From positions 1-13,833 of the forward strand of contig CANGMY010000020.1 of assembly GCA_947455015.1 (NCBI GenBank): a DNA stretch of 13,833 bases. Direction: 5' to 3'. This document shows, in pieces, positions 7,394 through 13,732 of this stretch. Numbering within the stretch: position 1 is the first letter of the stretch; every line of letters begins with the position of its first letter. A program made the translations under genes and the position numbers. The notes under the pieces were generated by a model, which was given only the letters and a program-made list of their open reading frames with translations, made no database searches and was not told the DNA's origin. The DNA is from Microthrixaceae bacterium. Lineage in GTDB: Bacteria; Actinomycetota; Acidimicrobiia; Acidimicrobiales; Acidimicrobilacustridaceae.

Positions 7394-8212
7394 TTAGCTC
7401 GCTTCCTGCGCAGTGCGCGACGCAGCGAGTTGCGACTGAACCTCACGTCGCATCAATTCCCAAAGTTCGTCGTGCAACTCTGCGAATTCTTTCGAGTTTC
7501 TGGCAGATTCCGCGCTTCGTGGCCGTTCAATTGGAACTTGGCGATCAGCAACGATCCGACCCGGTCGCACCGACAACATGATCACGCGATCAGCAAGCAA
7601 GATCGCTTCTTCGATGCTGTGGGTCACGAAAAGCACCGTTCGTCGATCGGACTGCCACATTTCAAGGAGATCGTCCTGCAACACGTGTCGCATTTGCGCG
7701 TCGATCGCTGAAAACGGTTCATCCATGAGAAGAATTTCGGGTTCGACCACGAGGGCTCTCGCGATCGCGACGCGCTGTTTCATACCTCCGGAAAGTTCGG
7801 AGATGTGCGCCTTGGCACGATCACCGAGTCCCATGCGTTCGAGATACACCTGCGAACGACGATTTCCCTCGGCTTTGGGAACCCCTGCCAGGTCGAGCCC
7901 AAACCGCACGTTCTCGATGACGTTTTTCCACGGATAGATCGAGTAATCCTGAAAGACAGTTGCGGTCGCCCAACGAGGATCGGTGACGTGCAGATCGATC
8001 TCACCGGTGCTCGGTCGGACCAGCCCACCAACCATTCGCAAGACGGTGGACTTTCCGCAGCCTGATGGCCCGACGAGGCACACGAACTCGCCATCGGCAA
8101 TGTCGAGGTCGATTGGTCCCACTGCGTCGACAACAGCGCCCTTGCTGACGAAACGAGTTGTGACACCTCGTAACGAGATTTTTGGCCGCGATGCCACTTC
8201 CTGACTGTCCAC
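7394..8212 (-). CDS. ABC transporter ATP-binding protein, SsuB/TauB type
   Basis: The nucleotide-binding subunit of the importer. I take the GTG at 8212 as start (VDSQEVASRPKISLRG, 272 residues) because GGGGGAG at 8219-8225 is six bases upstream; an in-frame TTG at 8233 is a weaker alternative. Counted from the GTG: Walker A GPSGCGKST with Lys54, Q-loop Gln88 in VFQDYSIYPW, signature LSGGMKQR at 140-147, Walker B LLMDEP at 161-166, D-loop SAID and switch His198 in FVTHSIEEA. All catalytic residues are intact. The DYSIYPW and MKQRVAIARAL forms are typical of nitrate/sulfonate/taurine transporters. It is the first gene of the operon. The ribosome binding site lies inside the nested inverted repeat at 8214-8264. 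Confidence 0.94.
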   Translation of the reverse strand: MDSQEVASRPKISLRGVTTRFVSKGAVVDAVGPIDLDIADGEFVCLVGPSGCGKSTVLRMVGGLVRPSTGEIDLHVTDPRWATATVFQDYSIYPWKNVIENVRFGLDLAGVPKAEGNRRSQVYLERMGLGDRAKAHISELSGGMKQRVAIARALVVEPEILLMDEPFSAIDAQMRHVLQDDLLEMWQSDRRTVLFVTHSIEEAILLADRVIMLSVRPGRIVADRQVPIERPRSAESARNSKEFAELHDELWELMRREVQSQLAASRTAQEAS

Positions 8213-8213
8213 T

Positions 8214-8264
8214 CTGCTCTCCCCCTCGATCAACGCCGTTGACCTTAGCGTTGATTCAGAGCAG
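8214..8264 (-). promoter_or_regulatory. Nested inverted repeat over the ATPase ribosome binding site
   Basis: On the minus strand, CTGCTCT and AGAGCAG (8264-8258 and 8220-8214) enclose a second perfect pair, ATCAACGC and GCGTTGAT (8255-8248 and 8236-8229). The GGGGGAG ribosome binding site lies in the asymmetric internal loop between the two stems, and the GTG start follows the outer stem closely. No T-tract follows. It could limit translation of the transporter, process the ilvD transcript, or act as a weak terminator after ilvD. Confidence 0.45.
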
Positions 8265-8269
8265 TGAAT

Positions 8270-10126
8270 TCAACGAGACCGGATTTGGCTCAGGTCGCGA
8301 ACGGCACCGCGTGCGGCCGATGTCGTCATTGCGGCATAGGCCTGGAGAGCGAGAGAAACCTTGCGATCACGATTCGTTGGCGTCCATGCATCGTCGCCGC
8401 GAGCGATTTCGTGGGCATGACGGTCGGCGAGTTCTGCCGCTGAAACATCGAGCGTGATCGACCGAGCCGGAATATCGATGGTGATGGAATCACCCGTACG
8501 AACCAGACCAATGAGCCCGCCTTCGGCTGCTTCAGGAGAAACGTGTCCGATAGAGAGGCCTGCGGTTCCACCCGAGAAACGACCATCGGTGAGAAGGGCG
8601 CACTTCTCACCTAGCCCGCGACTCTTGATGTACGTCGTGGGATACAGCATCTCTTGCATGCCTGGTCCACCCTTAGGACCTTCGTAGCGAACAACGACTA
8701 CCTCGCCGGCAACGACTTCTTCGCTGAGGATGCCTTCGACAGCGGCATCTTGGCTTTCGTACACACGAGCGGTACCTGTGAACTTGAAGATGGATTCATC
8801 AACACCAGCGGTCTTCACGATGCAACCGTCGGCAGCAAGGTTGCCGAACAGCACCGCAAGCCCGCCTTCGGTTGAATACGCGTGCTCCACCGAACGAATG
8901 CATCCATTTTCACGGTCCTCGTCAAGCGACGGCCAGCGTGTGTCCTGACTAAATGCGACCTGCGTCGGGATACCAGCCGGACCAGCGCTCCAGAAATGAC
9001 GTGCTTCGGCAGTGCATGTGTCGCGCTTGATGTCCCACTCATCGAGTGAAGCCTTCAGCGATGAGCTGTGCACCGTCGGTGCAGTTGCGTCGATAAGTCC
9101 GGCGCGCTCAAGTTCACCAAGAATTGCGGGGACGCCACCGGCACGGTGAACGTCTTCGACGTGGTACTTCTCGGTAGAGGGTGCAACCTTGCAAATGTTC
9201 GGCAACCGACGACTGAGCGCGTCGACGTCTGTCATCGTGAAATCGATTTCACCTTCGTGAGCTGCAGCGAGGATGTGCAAAACCGTGTTGGTACTGCCAC
9301 CCATCGCGACGTCAAGCGCCATGGCGTTCTCGAATGCTGTCTTGTTGGCAATTACTCGGGGGAGGACAGACTCGTCGTCCTTCTCGTAGTAGCGCTTGGC
9401 CAGATCAACAATTGTTCGACCGGCCTGAAGGAACAATTGCTCGCGATCTGCGTGGGTTGCGAGCAGCGTTCCGTTACCGGGAAGCGACAGTCCAAGCGCT
9501 TCGGTCAGACAGTTCATTGAATTTGCCGTAAACATGCCTGAACACGAACCGCAGGTTGGGCATGCAGAACGCTCGACCTGTTCAACGTCTTCGTCGCTGA
9601 CGTTGCGATCGCCAGCCTTCTGCATCGCCGAGATGAGATCGACCTTGACCTCGGAGCCGGCAAGACGCGTCTTGCCCGCTTCCATCGGACCACCGGAAAC
9701 AAAGACAACAGGAATGTTCAGACGTAGTGCCGCCATGAGCATGCCTGGTGTGATTTTGTCGCAGTTCGAAATACACACGAGCGCATCGGCACAATGAGCG
9801 TTGACCATGTATTCGACGGAGTCCGCGATGAGGTCACGGCTCGGAAGGCTGTAGAGCATGCCCCCATGACCCATAGCGATGCCGTCGTCGACGGCGATGG
9901 TGTTGAACTCTTTTGCAACGCCACCCGAGGCTTCGATTTCTCGAGCTACAAGCTGACCAAGATCCTTCAGATGCACGTGTCCGGGCACGAACTGCGTGAA
10001 CGAATTGGCAATAGCGATGATTGGCTTCTCGAAGTCACCATCGGTCATGCCCGTAGCGCGCCAAAGGGCTCGGGCTCCGGCCATGTTTCGGCCATGGGTG
10101 GTGGTACGTGAGCGATACGTCGGCAT
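8270..10126 (-). CDS. ilvD: Dihydroxy-acid dehydratase IlvD
   Basis: This cytosolic iron-sulfur enzyme dehydrates 2,3-dihydroxy-isovalerate and -methylvalerate in valine, leucine, isoleucine and pantothenate synthesis. The product is 618 residues from MPTYRSRTTTHGRNMAGARA, which matches the classic E. coli-type N-terminus; the in-frame ATG nine codons upstream is rejected. Visible active-site residues are Asp81 in AVDDGIAMGH, Cys122 and Lys124 in ISNCDKITPGM, and Cys195 in CPTCGSCSGMFTANSMN; the C-terminal half has LLTDGRFSGGTAGLSIGHVSPEAA. Residues 44-54 read TQFVPGHVHL, as in the long enterobacterial type, where shorter [2Fe-2S] homologues carry a cysteine. A TAGCGT -10 box seven bases before the ATG suggests a leaderless transcript. 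It lies downstream of the COQ4-like pair and 57 bp upstream of the transporter operon. Confidence 0.97.
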   Translation of the reverse strand: MPTYRSRTTTHGRNMAGARALWRATGMTDGDFEKPIIAIANSFTQFVPGHVHLKDLGQLVAREIEASGGVAKEFNTIAVDDGIAMGHGGMLYSLPSRDLIADSVEYMVNAHCADALVCISNCDKITPGMLMAALRLNIPVVFVSGGPMEAGKTRLAGSEVKVDLISAMQKAGDRNVSDEDVEQVERSACPTCGSCSGMFTANSMNCLTEALGLSLPGNGTLLATHADREQLFLQAGRTIVDLAKRYYEKDDESVLPRVIANKTAFENAMALDVAMGGSTNTVLHILAAAHEGEIDFTMTDVDALSRRLPNICKVAPSTEKYHVEDVHRAGGVPAILGELERAGLIDATAPTVHSSSLKASLDEWDIKRDTCTAEARHFWSAGPAGIPTQVAFSQDTRWPSLDEDRENGCIRSVEHAYSTEGGLAVLFGNLAADGCIVKTAGVDESIFKFTGTARVYESQDAAVEGILSEEVVAGEVVVVRYEGPKGGPGMQEMLYPTTYIKSRGLGEKCALLTDGRFSGGTAGLSIGHVSPEAAEGGLIGLVRTGDSITIDIPARSITLDVSAAELADRHAHEIARGDDAWTPTNRDRKVSLALQAYAAMTTSAARGAVRDLSQIRSR

Positions 10127-10133
10127 GGCGACA

Positions 10134-10139
10134 ACGCTA
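10134..10139 (-). promoter_or_regulatory. ilvD: -10 box TAGCGT, probable leaderless ilvD promoter
   Basis: Read on the minus strand, TAGCGT is followed by seven bases and then the ilvD ATG at 10126, so the transcript would start at or beside the start codon. There is no Shine-Dalgarno sequence in front of ilvD, which agrees. A clear -35 box is not seen. Confidence 0.45.
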
Positions 10140-10159
10140 GTTCCCGTGGTCACCGACCG

Positions 10160-10178
10160 CTGAGTCGGTTCAACTCAG
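10160..10178 (-). repeat. Inverted repeat across the stop of the second COQ4-like gene
   Basis: CTGAGT and ACTCAG (6 bp, 7-base loop) bracket the TGA at 10177-10175. No T-tract follows. It may mark the 3' end of the COQ4-like transcript before the ilvD promoter, but the stem is short. Confidence 0.25.
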
Positions 10179-11161
10179 TTGGGTTCGTTGATCTCGGTAA
10201 AGGCGGGAAACGGGACCGCCGGGGGCTGAACGCCAAACTCTTCCCGAAGGTCCTGGATTGAGCGATGAGCCATTTCGAGAAGCGGTGCTTCGTTGTAATT
10301 CGTGGTGCATTGCGCGCCCCGGACGAACGCCTCAAGTACGAACTCCATCGCCCCCTCGCGAGCGAAGAGCGAAGTCTTTGCTTCGAAGTCCTCTCCACCA
10401 AAGATTCCAAGCTCGTAGGCGCCTAGGCCGGCGAGAAACTGCATCCAATGGGCATCGTTGTCCTTCATGCCAATCTGAAAAGCAGAGAGCGCAAGTTCTT
10501 CTGGGGCACTTGGGCCAAATCCTGCAATGAGATGACTCATGTCGTGGCGAACGAAAAACGCAGGGTTTGAAACTCCCTCACCTGGGATGTTGAAGTCGTT
10601 TGCAATGTAGAACTCGATGTACTCCCGCCCGAGAGAGCCTCTCGGCAGTTCACGGAGTCTGCGCATTTCCGCCGCAAGTTCGGGATCCTCGATCTTGGTA
10701 TCCATCTCTTCGTATCGCGCCCGAATCGTCGAATCACTGATCTGTTCTCGTCCAAGCGCCCAAGCGGCATTGAGATGTTGAACCGCACGCTCGGTGTCGC
10801 CTTTCATCAGTTCTCTCATCAACTGAAGACCCTCGTTATCGCCGCCAAGGGCCAGTGCAAAACCGTCGACGAGAACAACCTGCTCGTCCGTCATCGGAGC
10901 ACGGAACATTTCCAGAGGAACAAGCATCATTCGAAGACGACGTCGTGCGATTTCGTCGTCGAACATCGAAGCCGCCTCGATGGGCGTTAATGGCGCCAAC
11001 GAGTCGAGATCAAGATCGGGACGCTCCCAGATGAGTTTGATGATGAGTCCGAGAAACTGACGTTGCAACTCAGTGCCACCGTCACCGGTATCGATTGCGG
11101 ATCGAAGCAATCTCGCTGCGGGCTCTACGAGATCACTCCGATTGTTCAAACTAACGGTCAC
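10175..11161 (-). CDS. COQ4-like metalloprotein-family protein with helical N-terminal half (paralogue 2)
   Basis: I choose the GTG at 11161 as start: AGGAG (11168-11172) lies six bases upstream, it follows the stop of the preceding gene by 19 bp, and the resulting 328 residues then align with paralogue 1 (325 residues) without a gap. The longer frame from 11254 would run far into the upstream gene. The C-terminal half has ELPRGSLGREYIEFY at 171-185 and AFFVRHDMSHLIAGFGP at 201-217, giving His206, Asp207, His210 and Glu222, the HDxxH-x11-E motif of the COQ4 family (metal-binding, ubiquinone synthesis in eukaryotes and proteobacteria). The N-terminal 110 residues are predicted helical (SAIDTGDGGT, RRRLRMML, ALGGD) and of no family I can name with certainty. 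No signal peptide or membrane segment is seen. The biochemical role here is unknown. Confidence 0.82.
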   Translation of the reverse strand: MTVSLNNRSDLVEPAARLLRSAIDTGDGGTELQRQFLGLIIKLIWERPDLDLDSLAPLTPIEAASMFDDEIARRRLRMMLVPLEMFRAPMTDEQVVLVDGFALALGGDNEGLQLMRELMKGDTERAVQHLNAAWALGREQISDSTIRARYEEMDTKIEDPELAAEMRRLRELPRGSLGREYIEFYIANDFNIPGEGVSNPAFFVRHDMSHLIAGFGPSAPEELALSAFQIGMKDNDAHWMQFLAGLGAYELGIFGGEDFEAKTSLFAREGAMEFVLEAFVRGAQCTTNYNEAPLLEMAHRSIQDLREEFGVQPPAVPFPAFTEINEPN

Positions 11162-11180
11162 GACATTCTCCTGAAAGGTC

Positions 11181-12158
11181 TCATTGATGCTCAACAATAA
11201 GGGGAAAAGGCGGGTTGGGCGCTGCGATGTTGAAGCGATGGCGGATATCGGCAATCGGAAGATGCGCCATCGCCAGGTGATCCACAGCGAGAAGGTCGAC
11301 GTAACAATTCAGACCACGCAGCAACGCGTCGAACACCACTTCGGTCGCTCCGGGGCGGGCAAGGGTGCCAATTTTCGCTTCGAATGATGGCGGGGCAAAC
11401 GAGCCGTATTCCATGATCGCCAGCACGCCAAGCAAATACGCCCAATGATCATCGTCTTCCTTGGCTCCGAGCAGGAATGCACCTAAGGCGATCTCCTCCT
11501 GCGCCTTCGGCCCGCAACCGGCGATGAGATGACACATGTCGTGAGCAACGAAAAATGCAGGTACTCCCGGCTCTTCGCCGGGAAGCGCGAATCCGTTCTC
11601 TTTGTAGAACTCGACGTACTCGCGGCCAAGAGTCCCGCGGGGTAACTCACGAAAAGCAGCAACGCGCGCCACCAACTCCGGTGCGGCGACTTCAGTCGCA
11701 CCATATTCGTCGCGCAATGACCGTTCGGCGGTCAGATCAACGGCCTCACCCCACGCTCGAAGAAGATCTTCGCTGATTTCGAGAATTTGGGTTTCGACCA
11801 TTGCACGCGCCTGGGCAAGGCCAGGATCGCCATCGTCCCCACCGAGTGCGTCAACAAAGTCTTCAACGCGTTGGAGTTGTTCGTCAGAGAGTGGATGACG
11901 ACACAACATGAAGAGGACAAGGAACATGCGGACACGACGTCGCAAGGCAACCGAAGTAAACACGCCACCTGCTTCGCCAGGAGTGATCGGTTGCAAGCCG
12001 TCGACATCAAGCGAATCGAGTCCGAAAATGATTCGAGCGAGATCGCTCAGCATGCCGCGCTGTTGTGTCGTCCCGCCGTCGCCAGTGTCGATTGCCGATC
12101 TGATCACTCGCAGAAGCGGAAGAGTCAGATTTTCTTTTCCATCAAAAGTGATGCTCAT
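11181..12158 (-). CDS. COQ4-like metalloprotein-family protein with helical N-terminal half (paralogue 1)
   Basis: A 325-residue product beginning MSITFDGKEN. The C-terminal half carries FRELPRGTLGREYVEFY (169-185), PAFFVAHDMCHLIAGCGP (200-217) and EEIALGAF; His206, Asp207, His210 and Glu222 form the HDxxH-x11-E motif of COQ4. The N-terminal half is helical with RSAIDTGDGGT at 20-30, ALRRRVRMFLVLF at 71-83 and DALGGDDG at 103-110, superficially like TerB-type helical domains. By my hand count about 136 of 325 positions are identical to paralogue 2, with no gap, so the pair arose by tandem duplication. The ATG is preceded by a TACGAT -10 box eight bases upstream, suggesting a leaderless transcript, and the tRNA terminator insulates it from upstream. 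It is the first gene of a two-gene operon. The substrate is unknown. Confidence 0.83.
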   Translation of the reverse strand: MSITFDGKENLTLPLLRVIRSAIDTGDGGTTQQRGMLSDLARIIFGLDSLDVDGLQPITPGEAGGVFTSVALRRRVRMFLVLFMLCRHPLSDEQLQRVEDFVDALGGDDGDPGLAQARAMVETQILEISEDLLRAWGEAVDLTAERSLRDEYGATEVAAPELVARVAAFRELPRGTLGREYVEFYKENGFALPGEEPGVPAFFVAHDMCHLIAGCGPKAQEEIALGAFLLGAKEDDDHWAYLLGVLAIMEYGSFAPPSFEAKIGTLARPGATEVVFDALLRGLNCYVDLLAVDHLAMAHLPIADIRHRFNIAAPNPPFPLIVEHQ

Positions 12159-12166
12159 AGCCTCGA

Positions 12167-12172
12167 ATCGTA
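12167..12172 (-). promoter_or_regulatory. -10 box TACGAT for the COQ4-like operon
   Basis: On the minus strand TACGAT is followed by eight bases and the ATG at 12158, placing the transcript start within a base or two of the start codon. It matches TANNNT well. The AGG just before the ATG is too close to be a good ribosome binding site. No clear -35 is seen. Confidence 0.5.
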
Positions 12173-12207
12173 CGCGCTGCGCCGTTTCGGTAGAGACCGA
12201 AAGACGT

Positions 12208-12239
12208 TGAAAGCCCCGACAAACTTGCCGGGGCTTTCA
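12208..12239 (-). terminator. Terminator hairpin downstream of tRNA-Ala
   Basis: TGAAAGCCCCG and CGGGGCTTTCA form an 11-bp perfect stem around a 10-base loop, nine bases past the tRNA 3' end. On the minus strand the following bases are ACGTCTTTC, only moderately T-rich. It lies between the tRNA and the COQ4-like promoter, so it probably ends the tRNA transcript. Confidence 0.75.
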
Positions 12240-12247
12240 CATACCTG

Positions 12248-12324
12248 TGGTGGAGGTGAGGAGAATCGAACTCCCGACCTCTACGTTGCGAACGTAGCGC
12301 TCTAGCCAACTGAGCTACACCCCC
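12248..12324 (-). tRNA. tRNA-Ala (anticodon CGC), CCA encoded
   Basis: On the minus strand the gene reads from GGGGGTG at 12324. The acceptor stem GGGGGTG pairs with CACCTCC and contains the G3:U70 wobble pair, the main alanine identity element. The D arm has AGCTCAGTTGGCTAGAGC. The anticodon stem CTACG/CGTAG holds loop TTCGCAA with CGC at 12290-12288, reading GCG codons. The T arm is CGGGAGTTCGATTCTCC-like with the usual TTCGA loop. A discriminator A and the encoded CCA follow. Total length is 77 with CCA. Confidence 0.97.
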
Positions 12325-12336
12325 GCAGGGGTCGTC

Positions 12337-12363
12337 AATCTACCGGACAGCGCGAACCGCCAA
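12337..12363 (-). promoter_or_regulatory. Candidate promoter for tRNA-Ala
   Basis: On the minus strand TTGGCG (12363-12358), a 15-base spacer, and TAGATT (12342-12337) end 12 bases before the first tRNA base. The spacer is on the short side. Co-transcription with the GlpR-like gene, which stops only 60 bases upstream, is the alternative. Confidence 0.4.
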
Positions 12364-12384
12364 GGAATCGACAGACCAAATGGG

Positions 12385-12921
12385 TCAGTTGCCGCCGACG
12401 ACGAACATCCGAGGAAGCGTTTCCTCTTCGTCATCGAATGCCGCCGGAGCAGCGGTGGCATGACCAGGTACAACCCCGCCATTGTCCTGCATGTAGCGGA
12501 CCTTGGCCTCGCGCTCGAGCTTCTGCTTCTGGGCGTTGGCGAGCAACACCACGTAGCCGGCAAAGGCCGCAAGGCTCAGCAGGAACAGCAGGACCATGAG
12601 GCCACCGAAAGCGAAGGCTCCGAGGAGGGTGACACCGGTGGCTCCGGCGAGGCCGAAGAGAATGTCGCGGCGGCGCTTCTTCTGCGGCGACAACTTCGGG
12701 CGATGCGGAGCGAAGTACTCGCTGCCACGCAGCGGAGCGGAGCCTGAGGCAACCGGCACGACGGGAGTCGCTGATCCAGGAGCGGCACGCTCGAGAATCG
12801 AGAGATGGTTCGAGAACGAACTGATTGAGTTCACACGATGATGTTCGGTACGTGAACGGATCCACGAAACGAGATACACCGCCCAAACAACTGCGAGCAC
12901 GAACAGCACCAGAATCGTCAT
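12385..12921 (-). CDS. glpR: GlpR-like three-TM membrane protein (gephyrin-like protein receptor family)
   Basis: The 178-residue product has a membrane segment at residues 2-20 (starts MTILVLFVLAVVWAVYLVSW), then IRSRTEHHRV, a short FSNHLSILERAAP segment, a Pro/Ser-rich linker to about 78, a basic KKRRR at 81-85, two close membrane segments near 87-104 and 107-128, and a charged tail. This layout matches the actinobacterial GlpR family, membrane partner of the gephyrin/MoeA-like protein Glp that takes part in cell division and polar growth in corynebacteria. The neighbourhood agrees: moaC upstream and tRNA-Ala downstream. GAGGAAAG (12936-12929) lies seven bases before the ATG. It is much shorter than mycobacterial homologues such as Rv0996. 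It has no relation to the glycerol-phosphate repressor of the same name. The assignment rests on topology and context, so it is moderate. Confidence 0.62.
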   Translation of the reverse strand: MTILVLFVLAVVWAVYLVSWIRSRTEHHRVNSISSFSNHLSILERAAPGSATPVVPVASGSAPLRGSEYFAPHRPKLSPQKKRRRDILFGLAGATGVTLLGAFAFGGLMVLLFLLSLAAFAGYVVLLANAQKQKLEREAKVRYMQDNGGVVPGHATAAPAAFDDEEETLPRMFVVGGN

Positions 12922-12964
12922 GACGTGACTTTCCTCGCAGAATTTGGGATGGGACTTTTGGCAG

Positions 12965-12981
12965 GTTTCACGTTGCGAAAC
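12965..12981. repeat. Imperfect 17-bp palindrome upstream of the GlpR-like gene
   Basis: GTTTCACGTTGCGAAAC is a palindrome of 17 bases with GTTTC/GAAAC arms and a partly matched centre. It lies in the leader 44 bases before the ATG at 12921 and could be an operator, but a chance occurrence is possible. Confidence 0.25.
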
Positions 12982-13014
12982 GGTTGCCGGGAGGCGTCCA
13001 TCGGGTGAATGAGA

Positions 13015-13042
13015 ACGTTACGTTTCTACTACAGAGCACCAA
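13015..13042 (-). promoter_or_regulatory. Candidate promoter of the GlpR-like gene
   Basis: On the minus strand TTGGTG (13042-13037), a 16-base spacer and TAACGT (13020-13015) make a plausible sigma-70-type promoter, with a leader of about 85-90 bases to the ATG at 12921. The -10 lies inside the small palindrome AACGT-T-ACGTT (13014-13024). Confidence 0.35.
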
Positions 13043-13102
13043 TCGGCCTCCAGCGAGCAACGAGCAAAAACCCTGATTTTCCTTGCCCTGTATGGCAGAA
13101 CG

Positions 13103-13119
13103 CCGATTCAACGAATCGG
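13103..13119 (-). terminator. Hairpin directly after the moaC stop codon
   Basis: CCGATTC and GAATCGG (7 bp, loop of three) begin at the base after the moaC TGA. A second weak stem, TGCC/GGCA, follows. No immediate T-tract is present, so termination is only possible. The gap of 198 bp to the next gene and the candidate promoter there fit separate transcripts. Confidence 0.35.
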
Positions 13120-13674
13120 TCACACCTCGTGATTTTCACCATTTTCGGCGTCACCGGTGAACGAGCCTTCAAGAACGTCGTCTCCTAAAGATGCATCCGG
13201 ATCGCGTTGGTACACACCCGAACGTCCGCCGGTCTTTTCCCACAGCGCAATTTCGCCGATGACCATCGAACGGTCAGAGGATTTACACATGTCATAGATC
13301 GTGAGTGCTGCAACCGAGCAAGCGGTGAGCGCTTCCATCTCGACGCCAGTTCGATCGACAGTTTCGACCTGCGCTTCGATCTCGATGTAGTCGTCTTCAA
13401 TGCGGAAGTTCACAGAGACGCCGCCGATCATGAGCGGATGACAAAGCGGTATGAGGTCGGATGTGCGCTTCGCCGCCTGAATGCCTGCCACGCGGGCGAC
13501 GGCCAGAACGTCGCCTTTGCTGATCGCCCCACGAGCCACCAACGACGCGGTTTCCGGCGTCATATGCACCTGTCCACGAGCGATCGCCCGGCGATGCGTG
13601 ACGTCTTTGGGCGTGACATCGACCATGCGGGCACGGCCCAGAGGATCGAGATGGGTGAGACCACGGTCAGACAT
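13120..13674 (-). CDS. moaC: Cyclic pyranopterin monophosphate synthase MoaC
   Basis: MoaC converts the MoaA product, 3',8-cyclo-7,8-dihydro-GTP, into cyclic pyranopterin monophosphate in the first stage of molybdenum cofactor synthesis, in the cytosol as a hexamer. The 184-residue protein carries MVDVTPKDVTHRRAIARG at 17-34, then ARVAGIQAAKRTSDLIPLCH (60-79) with Lys69 and His79, and GVEMEAL (110-116) followed by DMCKSSDR with Asp128 and Lys131, and WEKTGGRSG (145-153). All conserved active-site positions are present. Residues after about 155 form an acidic tail, slightly longer than in E. coli (161 residues). The ATG is preceded by TAGGAT six bases upstream, suggesting leaderless initiation. 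The GlpR-like gene and tRNA-Ala lie downstream on the same strand. Confidence 0.97.
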   Translation of the reverse strand: MSDRGLTHLDPLGRARMVDVTPKDVTHRRAIARGQVHMTPETASLVARGAISKGDVLAVARVAGIQAAKRTSDLIPLCHPLMIGGVSVNFRIEDDYIEIEAQVETVDRTGVEMEALTACSVAALTIYDMCKSSDRSMVIGEIALWEKTGGRSGVYQRDPDASLGDDVLEGSFTGDAENGENHEV

Positions 13675-13680
13675 GAGCCA

Positions 13681-13686
13681 ATCCTA
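13681..13686 (-). promoter_or_regulatory. moaC: -10 box TAGGAT, probable leaderless moaC promoter
   Basis: On the minus strand TAGGAT is followed by TGGCTC and the moaC ATG at 13674. Transcription would start at the ATG itself. No Shine-Dalgarno sequence is present. Confidence 0.5.
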
Positions 13687-13732
13687 CGCCCCTCCCCTCG
13701 TGTGATCCCGGGCGAGAAGGCAGACTGAGGAC

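Noticed and set aside
10175..12158. The two COQ4-like genes as one split or frameshifted gene
   Set aside because: Each has its own start, the full domain set and complete motif; they are duplicates, not halves.
12208..12239. Hairpin as a mobile-element end or attachment site beside the tRNA
   Set aside because: No integrase, no repeated tRNA fragment and no matching repeat elsewhere in the window; it is explained as a terminator.
11787..12305. Plus-strand open frame of 172 codons
   Set aside because: Antisense to the first COQ4-like gene and extending through the terminator into the tRNA gene; the end of the translation is tRNA sequence.
13009..13188. Plus-strand open frame of 59 codons beginning MRTLRFYYRAP
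   Set aside because: Reads across the moaC 3' hairpin and antisense into moaC, with no ribosome binding site and no recognisable feature.
13207..13728. Plus-strand open frame of 173 codons
   Set aside because: Complete antisense shadow of moaC, whose active-site motifs are intact on the minus strand.
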